Assembly (NCBI GenBank): GCA_002429615.1
Contig: DJAN01000290.1
Span: 823 to 5,969 of the forward strand
Length of the DNA: 5,147 bases
Direction: 5' to 3'
Origin: Lysobacteraceae bacterium UBA6001
GTDB lineage: Bacteria > Pseudomonadota > Gammaproteobacteria > Xanthomonadales > Xanthomonadaceae
Part shown: positions 1 through 5,147 of the stretch, one piece after another
How positions within the stretch are numbered: the stretch's first letter is position 1
Layout of the letters: every line of letters starts with the position of its first letter
The notes under the pieces: model-generated
What the model saw: the letters and a program-made list of their open reading frames with translations, nothing else
What the model was told of the DNA's origin: nothing
Databases searched by the model: none
Translations under genes and position numbers: made by a program

Positions 1-1252
1 GCTGGAGGGGCGTGCGGTGGCGGGTGTCTACGAATACCAGCTGTTCAAGGGTGGGGTGGCCACGCCTGCCGATGGTGGCTGGTACCTGCGTTCGCAGGAC
101 ACCACGCCGCCGCCGGCACCGGAGCCCACCCCGGAACCGACGCCGACACCCGTACCGACACCGACGCCGGTCGATCCGGCGCCGCAGCCGACCCCGGTCG
201 CTCCCACCCCGGGTCCGACGCCGCCGGCCCCCACACCGACGCCGGCACCCGTGCCGGACACCGGCAGCAAGCCGTCACCGACGCCGCCGGTCACGCCGGT
301 CCGGCCGCTGTATCGTCCGGAGGCTGGCGCGTATCTGGCCAACCAGGCCGCCGGCATCGGCATGTTCCAGCACCAGATGCACGACCGCATGGGCGAGCCG
401 GACTTCGCCCGCGGCCCGGATCGCGCGCCGGCGGTGTGGACCCGCGTGCTGCGTCGCCAGCAGGACGGGCAGGGCGGTTTCGACCAGCTCGACGTGTCCA
501 GCGACACCTCGATGCTGCAGGTCGGCGGTGAACTGGCCAACTGGATGGCCGGCGACAGCCGTTGGCATTTCGGCGCCATGGCCGCCGCCGGTCGCAGCGA
601 CAACAACGTCGGCTCGCGCCTGAGCGGCTATCGCGCCAAGGGCAAGGTGCGGGGCTACAGCGCGGGCCTGTACGCGACCTGGTTCCAGAGCGAGGCGGTG
701 CAGGGCGGTGCCTACGCCGATGCCTGGCTGCAGTACGGCCGCTACGACAACCGCGTCAGTGGCGACTACCTCGCCCAGGAAAGCTACGACGCCGACAGCT
801 GGTCGGCGTCGCTGGAAGGCGGCTACACCTTCGCGATGCCGTCTGGCGAGTCCTACGCGTGGTTCGTCGAGCCGCAGCTGCAGGCGATCTATACCGACTA
901 CAGCGCCGATGACCACATCGAAGCCAATGGCACCTGGGTCGGCTCGTCGCTGGCCGGCGCGTGGACCACGCGCGTGGGCGTGCGCGTGTTTGGCAATGCC
1001 GGCACGACCACGCACAACCTGGTGCAGCCGTTCCTGATCCTCAACTGGTGGCGTGGCGACAAGCGCAACGAGATCGCCATGGACGGCACCTCGATCGCGC
1101 TGGGCTGGCCGCGCGACCGCTACGAGGCCAAGCTCGGGGCGCAGCTGCAGCTCGGCGGCGGCTGGACCGGTTGGGGCCATGCGGCCTGGCAGACCGGTAG
1201 CGACGGCTTCCGCGACATCGGCGGCCAGGTGGGCGTGAACTACCGCTGGTAA
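1..1252 (+). CDS. Autotransporter (type Va secretion), C-terminal part, 5' partial
   Basis: The 3' part of a classical autotransporter gene; the frame is open to the left edge (first full codon at base 2), so the signal peptide and most of the passenger are missing. The 416 visible residues fall into three parts. Residues 1-35 are the end of the passenger and include a GVYEYQLF strand and DGGWYLRSQ (24-32), the usual last beta-helix/autochaperone signature before the linker. Residues 36-99 are a Pro/Thr-rich linker. From YRPEAGAYLANQ (104) to the end is the outer-membrane beta-barrel domain (autotransporter family, PF03797 type), with a helix-like stretch around MFQHQMHDRMGEP, alternating aromatic/glycine strands and a C-terminal VNYRW ending in an aromatic residue, as expected for Bam-dependent insertion. 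The barrel should sit in the outer membrane and export its passenger to the cell surface. The passenger's function (adhesin, esterase, protease or other) cannot be told from this part. The GTG at base 17 is an internal codon, not the start. The gene converges on flgL. Confidence 0.93.
   Translation, partial: LEGRAVAGVYEYQLFKGGVATPADGGWYLRSQDTTPPPAPEPTPEPTPTPVPTPTPVDPAPQPTPVAPTPGPTPPAPTPTPAPVPDTGSKPSPTPPVTPVRPLYRPEAGAYLANQAAGIGMFQHQMHDRMGEPDFARGPDRAPAVWTRVLRRQQDGQGGFDQLDVSSDTSMLQVGGELANWMAGDSRWHFGAMAAAGRSDNNVGSRLSGYRAKGKVRGYSAGLYATWFQSEAVQGGAYADAWLQYGRYDNRVSGDYLAQESYDADSWSASLEGGYTFAMPSGESYAWFVEPQLQAIYTDYSADDHIEANGTWVGSSLAGAWTTRVGVRVFGNAGTTTHNLVQPFLILNWWRGDKRNEIAMDGTSIALGWPRDRYEAKLGAQLQLGGGWTGWGHAAWQTGSDGFRDIGGQVGVNYRW
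107..298 (+). repeat. Low-complexity Pro/Thr-rich linker repeat inside the autotransporter gene
   Basis: A degenerate tandem tract built mostly from CCG, ACG, ACC and CCC codons. It encodes alternating PT, PA, PV and PE dipeptides. By direct count, 31 of the 64 residues (window residues 36-99) are proline. It joins the passenger to the barrel as an extended, stiff, protease-resistant-looking stalk. Such tracts often vary in repeat number between strains through slippage or recombination; that is known for similar repeats and is only inferred here. Confidence 0.8.
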
Positions 1253-1263
1253 AGGCGGCAGGC

Positions 1264-1301
1264 AAAAAAAAGAGGCCGCCCCGAATGCCGGGGCGGCCTT
1301 T
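1264..1301. terminator. Bidirectional Rho-independent terminator between the autotransporter gene and flgL
   Basis: A perfect 11-bp GC-rich stem (AGGCCGCCCCG at 1273-1283 pairing with CGGGGCGGCCT at 1289-1299) closes a 5-base AATGC loop. On the minus strand the stem is followed by one C and then eight Ts (the A-run at 1264-1271), a strong terminator for flgL that lies about 40 bases beyond its stop codon. On the plus strand the stem runs into TTT (1299-1301), a weaker but plausible terminator 20 bases after the autotransporter stop. It is the only clear signal in the 87-base convergent gap. Confidence 0.92.
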
Positions 1302-1339
1302 GCCGATCGAGCCGGGCCGGTTGCCGCGGCGCGGCCCGC

Positions 1340-2545
1340 TCACCCCATCATCTGGAACAGGGACATGGACTGCATCTGCTTGAACACCGTCTGCGCCGCC
1401 TGCAGTGCGGCGGTTTCCAGCTGGTACTGGCCGATAGCCTCGGCATAGTCGAGGTCGCGGATCGACGACAGCGTGGTCTTCAGCGTCACCTCGTTGGAGG
1501 CGCGCAGCTCGGCCGCGCTGTCGATCGCCGACAGCTGCGCACCGCCGGAGGCACGCGCGTCGATCATCTTCGCCGAGGCCTGCTTCACATCGCGCATCGA
1601 GGTCTGCAGTGCGTTCTGCAGCGTCGCGCGGTCGGCATCGCTCGCCGGGTCGGTGTTCAGCGCGCTGATCAGGTCGTCCAGCGTGGAGAACACGTCCTTG
1701 TTCTGCGACGGCCCCACCTGCAGCGTGTCGCCCGCCACCGGAGCGCCGTCCACGCGCAGGCGCACGCCGTTGAAGGTGATGTCGTCGCCTGCCTTGTAGG
1801 TGCCGCTGCTGAGCACGTTGCCATTGGCATCGAGCACGTCGTAAGCGTCGGCGGCGGTGAACTGCACCGTGTAGCTCTCGCCGGCATAGGTGCCCGAGGT
1901 CGGGTCGCGGCCGAAGTCCAGCAGCAGCGCGGTGCCGGTATTGGCGGTGCTGGCATGCGCGTCCAGGGTGCCGTCGCCGGTACGGATGCGCATGAAGATC
2001 TCGCTGCCCGGCAGCGTATCGGACACGAAGGTATCAGCCGCCACTTCGACCTGGCGCTGGGTCTGGTCGCCGTTGTAGACCACGCTGCCGCCGCTCTGCG
2101 AGAACGGCGCGGTGCCATCGACGGTGCCGCCGAACAGGTAGCGGCCGTTGCCGTCGGTGCTGTTGGCCATGGCCAGCATCTGCTCGCGGATGGCCTGCAG
2201 TTCCGAGGCGATCGCCTTGCGGTCGTCGGTGGTCAACGAGGCGTTGTTGGCCTCGATGGTCAGCTCGCTGACCCGGGTCATCAGGTCGCCGGCCTGGGAC
2301 AGGGCGTTTTCCTGCAGGCCCAGGCGGTTCTGCACGTTGTTGGCGTTGCTGCCGAACTGCGCCAGCTGCGCGACCGCGCGGTCCAGGCCGACCGCGGTGC
2401 CGGCGGCGACCGGGTCGTCCTTGGCGGTGACCAGGCGCTGGCCGCTCGACAGCTGCTCCTGCAGGTGCGCGAGCTTGGACTGCTTGGCCAGCATCGTCAC
2501 GACGGACTGGCTGTACATCATGCCGGTGGAGATGCGGTTGCTCAT
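1340..2545 (-). CDS. flgL: Flagellar hook-filament junction protein FlgL (HAP3)
   Basis: Second hook-associated junction protein, exported by the flagellar type III system and placed between FlgK and the flagellin filament. The 401-residue product begins MSNRISTGMMYSQSV and has a flagellin-like N-terminal helical region (about 1-140) with the LSSGQRL...DDP stretch (32-45) and the conserved GNGRYLFGGTVDGTAPF segment (132-148). The middle (about 150-285) is variable and beta-rich, and includes DGAPVAGDTLQVGPS (266-280), which resembles a FlgK module. The C-terminal helix region (about 320-401) carries SSIRDLDYAEAI and ETAALQAAQTVFKQ, typical of FlgL and flagellin D0/D1 ends. It is longer than enterobacterial FlgL (about 317 residues), with the extra length in the middle. 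The start at 2545 is fixed by this N-terminus and overlaps the flgK stop codon. The same frame stays open for another 262 codons upstream, but that part is arginine-rich shadow sequence inside flgK. Confidence 0.97.
   Translation of the reverse strand: MSNRISTGMMYSQSVVTMLAKQSKLAHLQEQLSSGQRLVTAKDDPVAAGTAVGLDRAVAQLAQFGSNANNVQNRLGLQENALSQAGDLMTRVSELTIEANNASLTTDDRKAIASELQAIREQMLAMANSTDGNGRYLFGGTVDGTAPFSQSGGSVVYNGDQTQRQVEVAADTFVSDTLPGSEIFMRIRTGDGTLDAHASTANTGTALLLDFGRDPTSGTYAGESYTVQFTAADAYDVLDANGNVLSSGTYKAGDDITFNGVRLRVDGAPVAGDTLQVGPSQNKDVFSTLDDLISALNTDPASDADRATLQNALQTSMRDVKQASAKMIDARASGGAQLSAIDSAAELRASNEVTLKTTLSSIRDLDYAEAIGQYQLETAALQAAQTVFKQMQSMSLFQMMG
1709..1768 (-). repeat. Beta-rich GD module, copy in FlgL
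   Basis: Encodes FlgL residues 260-279, GVRLRVDGAPVAGDTLQVGP. It aligns gap-free with the two FlgK modules. The surrounding residues (about 225-280, including YTVQFTAADAY and YKAGDDITFNG) also resemble FlgK 467-515 (ISFVDANNYTI and YTAGQTIAANG), so the related unit is probably about 50 residues, not only the core motif. Confidence 0.6.
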
Positions 2546-2547
2546 CA
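2543..2547 (-). promoter_or_regulatory. TGATG stop-start overlap coupling flgK and flgL translation
   Basis: Read on the minus strand, the flgK stop TGA (2547-2545) shares its A with the flgL start ATG (2545-2543). I see no good Shine-Dalgarno sequence at the usual distance before flgL; the upstream bases read GCGATCCGC. Translation of flgL therefore probably depends on ribosomes finishing flgK, which would suit two junction proteins needed in similar amounts. The overlap is seen directly; the coupling is inferred. Confidence 0.8.
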
Positions 2548-4422
2548 GCGGATCGCGCTCAGGATGCTCTGGAACATCGTGTCGGCGGTGGAGATGATCT
2601 GCGAGGCGGCCTGGTAGGCCTGCTGCAGGCGGAGCATGTCCGAGGCTTCTTCGTCGAGGTTGACGCCGGAAATCGAGTCGCGCGCGGACTGCGCCTGGTC
2701 GTTGATGACCTGCTGCGCCTGCGCGGCGTAGTCGGCCGAACGCGCGGCCGAGCCCACCGAGGTGGTCAGGCCGGCGACCGCGCCGTTGAGGCTCATGGTG
2801 CCGCCGTTGAACGCCTTCAGGTCCTCGACCCCGGCCAGCAGCTTGGCGTTGCCGTTGTCGCTGGAGCCGGCGCCGGTGGAGCCGATGCTGAAGCTGTCGC
2901 CCGCCGCCGGGGCACCGTCGAGGGTGAAGCTCCAGCCGTTGGCGGCGATGGTCTGGCCGGCGGTGTAGGCATACGGGCCGGCACCGTCGATGGTGTAGTT
3001 GTTGGCATCGACGAAGGAGATCGTCGAGCCGGTCAGCAGGTTGGCATTGCTCGAATCGGTGACCTGCACGTTGCTGAGTTTGCCGGTGCCCAGGTTGGAC
3101 AGCGTGGCGCTGCCCTTCACCGGGGTGGCGGCGGCGATCCGCGACGGATCGGTGATCGCCACCGACAGGCTGCCGGCGACATTGGCGGTGGGCTGCAGCA
3201 GGAAGCGGTCGCCGGCCGCGGCCGCGCCGCCGACGACGATCTGCACGCCGTTGACCACCAGCGGGTCGGCGGCGGTGCCGGTGCCGGTCAAGGCCACCGA
3301 GGCGCCGGTGTCCGAACGGGTCGCGGTCCACTGCGTGCCGTCGAACTTGAGCAGCAGGTTCTGCCCGTCGAGCTGGCTGATGTCGCCGAACGAGGCGGTG
3401 AGGCTGGCGGTGCCGGTGTTGGCCGGATTGCTGGACACGCTGGGCGAGGCGTAGTTGAAGAAGTCGCCGCCCATCGCGCCGTACAGGTCCATGCCTTCGG
3501 CATGCGCGTCGTTGAAGCTGCTGGCCAGGCCGACCGCGATGCGTCCGAGTTCGGCCTGGGTCGGCTCCAGCACGTTGCTGCGGAATTCCAGCAGGCCGCC
3601 CATCTGCCCCCCGAGCGCGCGCGAATCCAGCGAGACGTTCATGCCCTGGGTCTGCAGCGCCAGCTGCAGCTTGCCGGGCTGGTACGGGTCGGCGGTGGTG
3701 GTGAGCTTGGAGGCGGTGGTGCCGACCACCAGGGCCTGGCCACCGGCGGTATAGACGTTGATGAAGCCGCCGTCCTGCTGCACGGCGGTGCCGCCGGTGT
3801 AGCCGACCAGTTCCTTGATCAGCTGGTCACGCTGGTCGAGCAGGTCCGGGGCGGCGTTGGCCGAGGACGAACCGATCTGGCCATTGATCTGCGCGATCTG
3901 CTGGGTCAGCCGGTTGACCTCGTCGGTGGCCGAGAGCAGGCCGTTGTTGACCTCGGTGTTGAGGCTGTCGAGCTGGCCGCTGAGCTGCTTGAAGCGGGTG
4001 GTCAGCGCGTTGCCGCTGTCCAGCAGGCTCTGCCGGTTGGCGGTGGAGGAGGCGTCCGAGGACAGCGCGCTGGTGGCATCGAAGAAATTCGACCACAGTC
4101 CCGAGACGCTGGTGGCGGTGTCGGAGAACAGGCTGTCGACGCGGTCCGACAGCGAGGACAGCTGGTTCAGGCGTGCCAGTTCGCCGTTGCTGTCGAGCAG
4201 GCGCGAGATCGCCAGCTGGTCGGCGACGCGGCTGATGTCGCTGATCTGCGTGCCACTGCCGACGTAGCCGTAGCCATAGTCGGTGGGCGTGCGCGTGGTG
4301 AAGCTGACCTTCTGCCGGCTGTAGCCTTCGGTGTTGATGTTGGCGACGTTGTGGCTGACCGTGGCCAGCGCACGCTGGAAGGCGATGAGGGCACCGGTGC
4401 CGGTGGACAGGACATTGGACAT
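2545..4422 (-). CDS. flgK: Flagellar hook-filament junction protein FlgK (HAP1)
   Basis: First hook-associated junction protein, exported through the flagellum and assembled on the hook tip. The 625-residue product starts MSNVLSTGTGALIAFQRAL and carries the axial-protein N-terminal motif SHNVANINTEGYSRQ (23-37). Next come a long helical region (about 70-210) with the family stretch DQRDQLIKEL (196-205), then a beta-rich segment with FINVYTAGGQALV (220-232). The C-terminal D0 helix carries GVNLDEEASDML (586-597), LQQAYQAASQII (599-610) and STADTMFQSIL (611-621), a textbook FlgK ending. Enterobacterial FlgK is about 550 residues; the extra length fits the Gly/Ala/Thr-rich region at about 330-530, which holds two similar modules (392-411 and 496-515). 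The start is supported by the conserved N-terminus and by a Shine-Dalgarno sequence in the end of flgJ. Spacing to flgJ is 6 bases, and the stop overlaps the flgL start. No promoter is visible within the window, so it is probably read through from the upstream rod/hook genes. Confidence 0.98.
   Translation of the reverse strand: MSNVLSTGTGALIAFQRALATVSHNVANINTEGYSRQKVSFTTRTPTDYGYGYVGSGTQISDISRVADQLAISRLLDSNGELARLNQLSSLSDRVDSLFSDTATSVSGLWSNFFDATSALSSDASSTANRQSLLDSGNALTTRFKQLSGQLDSLNTEVNNGLLSATDEVNRLTQQIAQINGQIGSSSANAAPDLLDQRDQLIKELVGYTGGTAVQQDGGFINVYTAGGQALVVGTTASKLTTTADPYQPGKLQLALQTQGMNVSLDSRALGGQMGGLLEFRSNVLEPTQAELGRIAVGLASSFNDAHAEGMDLYGAMGGDFFNYASPSVSSNPANTGTASLTASFGDISQLDGQNLLLKFDGTQWTATRSDTGASVALTGTGTAADPLVVNGVQIVVGGAAAAGDRFLLQPTANVAGSLSVAITDPSRIAAATPVKGSATLSNLGTGKLSNVQVTDSSNANLLTGSTISFVDANNYTIDGAGPYAYTAGQTIAANGWSFTLDGAPAAGDSFSIGSTGAGSSDNGNAKLLAGVEDLKAFNGGTMSLNGAVAGLTTSVGSAARSADYAAQAQQVINDQAQSARDSISGVNLDEEASDMLRLQQAYQAASQIISTADTMFQSILSAIR
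2878..2937 (-). repeat. Beta-rich GD module, second copy in FlgK
   Basis: Encodes FlgK residues 496-515, GWSFTLDGAPAAGDSFSIGS. It lines up without gaps with FlgK 392-411 and FlgL 260-279. The pattern is G-x-x-h-x-h-[DG]-G-A-[PA]-x-A-G-D-x-h, where h is hydrophobic. The 25 bases at 2895-2919 match 22 of 25 bases at 1726-1750 in flgL; two differences are silent and one changes Ala to Val. Confidence 0.65.
3190..3249 (-). repeat. Beta-rich GD module, first copy in FlgK
   Basis: Encodes FlgK residues 392-411, GVQIVVGGAAAAGDRFLLQP. It has the same spacing from the first G to the GD pair (12 residues) as the other two copies. The DNA is clearly more diverged than between the other two copies. It lies in the part of FlgK expected to form a surface-exposed middle domain. 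Confidence 0.55.
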
Positions 4423-4428
4423 GCGTCG

Positions 4429-5147
4429 TTACCTCAGGTAGCCCATGCCGGCGTTGCTGGCGACGGCGCGCGACAGGTCGGCGCCGGCCGACTGGCCGGA
4501 ATACTGGCTGATCGCCGCCACGGCGCGATCAATGGTGGGCCCGTGCGCGATCGCGGCGATCTTCGCCGCATAGCCGGGGTCGGTGGCATAGCCGGCCTTC
4601 TGCAGGCCGCGGGCAAAGCCCTTGATGTCGGTGCCGGCGTTGAGCGCCTGCTGGTAGCGGTCGCTGTTCTTCAGCAGCCGCACGTAGTCGGCGAAGCTGT
4701 CGGCGGCGGACGAGTAGGCACGGAAGCTGGCGGTCTCGGTGGTCTTGACCCCGTTGACGTACTCATGGGTGCCGGTGCTGACCGAATCGCCCTTCCAGCC
4801 GGTGGCCTTGATGCCGAACAGGTTGTTGGAATCGCTGCCGTTGCCGCGGCTGATGCCGCGCTTGCCCCAGCCGGTTTCCAGCGCGGCCTGGGCCACCAGG
4901 GCGCGCGGATCCACGCCCAGTTCCTGCGCGGCCTTCTGCGCGTGGTGCCAGATCTTCGCCACGAAGCCTTCCGGGGTGCGCTCGCCCAGCGCGCTGGCCG
5001 CCGCGCTGCCGGCGCTGGCCGCGGCGCTGTCGTCCACGGCGACACCGCCGGTGCCGAGCCAGCGGTCATCCAGCGTGCTCCAGTCCTCGGCGCCGACGCT
5101 GGCGTCGCTGCGGCTGCCGGTGCCGATCGCGGTGCTGGCATCGCGCC
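4429..5147 (-). CDS. flgJ: FlgJ, peptidoglycan hydrolase part of the flagellar rod cap protein, 5' partial
   Basis: FlgJ caps the growing flagellar rod in the periplasm and, in its two-domain form, cuts peptidoglycan so the rod can pass. The 238 visible C-terminal residues start with a Ser/Gly/Ala-rich linker (about 1-56), followed by a GH73-type glucosaminidase domain (about 57-215). Its signatures are LVAQAALETGWGKR, with the likely catalytic Glu at window residue 90 (codon 4878-4876), then NNLFGIKATGWKGD (from residue 107) and AGYATDPGYAAKI (from residue 184) with conserved tyrosines. The tail ends in AGMGYLR. The frame is open to the right edge, so the N-terminal rod-binding domain lies outside the window. 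The GTG at 5037 is in frame but falls inside the linker and should not be taken as the start. A stand-alone hydrolase cannot be strictly excluded, but the position directly before flgKL makes FlgJ the firm reading. flgJ is followed by flgK after 6 bases. Confidence 0.96.
   Translation of the reverse strand, partial: RDASTAIGTGSRSDASVGAEDWSTLDDRWLGTGGVAVDDSAAASAGSAAASALGERTPEGFVAKIWHHAQKAAQELGVDPRALVAQAALETGWGKRGISRGNGSDSNNLFGIKATGWKGDSVSTGTHEYVNGVKTTETASFRAYSSAADSFADYVRLLKNSDRYQQALNAGTDIKGFARGLQKAGYATDPGYAAKIAAIAHGPTIDRAVAAISQYSGQSAGADLSRAVASNAGMGYLR
4431..4436 (-). promoter_or_regulatory. Shine-Dalgarno sequence of flgK within the flgJ 3' end
   Basis: The minus strand reads TGAGGT ending 8 bases before the flgK ATG (4422-4420). 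GAGGT matches the anti-Shine-Dalgarno sequence over five bases. It overlaps the last flgJ codons and the first base of the flgJ TAA stop (4431-4429), so a ribosome ending flgJ is well placed to start flgK. This site also supports the chosen flgK start. Confidence 0.75.

Noticed and set aside
275..1180. 301-codon open frame on the minus strand opposite the autotransporter barrel
   Set aside because: Its product is a composition-driven Ala/Arg/Val/His-rich sequence with no domain signature, while the plus strand encodes a clear, complete barrel. It is a shadow caused by high GC at third codon positions.
1250..1308. Possible sigma-28 flagellar promoter made of TAAAG (1250-1254) and GCCGAT (1303-1308)
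   Set aside because: The two elements are about 48 bases apart instead of the 15 or so expected, they point into the 3' end of flgL on the wrong strand, and the terminator lies between them.
1253..1339. REP/SMAG-type repetitive extragenic palindrome in the intergenic gap
   Set aside because: The main palindrome is explained as a terminator with a T-tract, and I see no GTAG-type REP head. No second copy exists in the window for comparison.
1955..2617. 220-codon plus-strand open frame opposite flgL
   Set aside because: It lies antisense to the conserved FlgL N-terminal region, its product has the usual shadow composition, and no ribosome site or promoter was seen for it.
3815..4267. 150-codon plus-strand open frame opposite the flgK 5' region
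   Set aside because: It mirrors codons for conserved FlgK helices and shows no features of its own.
4977..5037. GTG at 5037 as the start of a short stand-alone glucosaminidase
   Set aside because: The frame is open to the window edge, the codon lies in a linker, and no convincing ribosome site precedes it. The gene order fits two-domain FlgJ.

Overview
The window looks like chromosomal DNA from a motile, high-GC Gram-negative bacterium. GC-rich third codon positions leave long spurious open frames on every strand. The style of the flagellar proteins and of the autotransporter barrel suggests a gammaproteobacterium of the Xanthomonadaceae, perhaps a Stenotrophomonas-like organism. That placement is an inference from protein style; no marker gene is present to confirm it.

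Layout: the left quarter (1-1252, + strand) is the 3' part of a type Va autotransporter gene. It encodes the last stretch of the passenger, a proline/threonine-rich linker and a complete C-terminal beta-barrel; the 5' part lies outside the window. An 87-base convergent intergenic gap follows, holding one strong bidirectional hairpin terminator. From there to the right edge the minus strand carries the 3' end of a flagellar operon in the order flgJ (partial) - flgK - flgL. The genes are packed tightly: 6 bases separate flgJ and flgK, and flgK and flgL share one base (TGATG). Transcription runs from right to left and ends at the shared terminator.

The three flagellar genes act at successive steps of building the axial structure. 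FlgJ caps the growing rod and, through its C-terminal GH73 domain, opens the peptidoglycan for it. FlgK and FlgL are the two hook-filament junction proteins, placed between hook and flagellin filament. The autotransporter is a separate surface protein on the opposite strand. It shares only the terminator with the flagellar genes, and nothing in the sequence shows a functional link.

I found no mobile element, CRISPR array, RNA gene or clearly new system. The most interesting signals are modest. A short beta-rich module occurs twice in FlgK and once in FlgL, with near-identity at DNA level between two of the copies. FlgK and FlgL both have enlarged middle regions. The flgL frame stays open far upstream inside flgK, which makes start-site mis-annotation likely.
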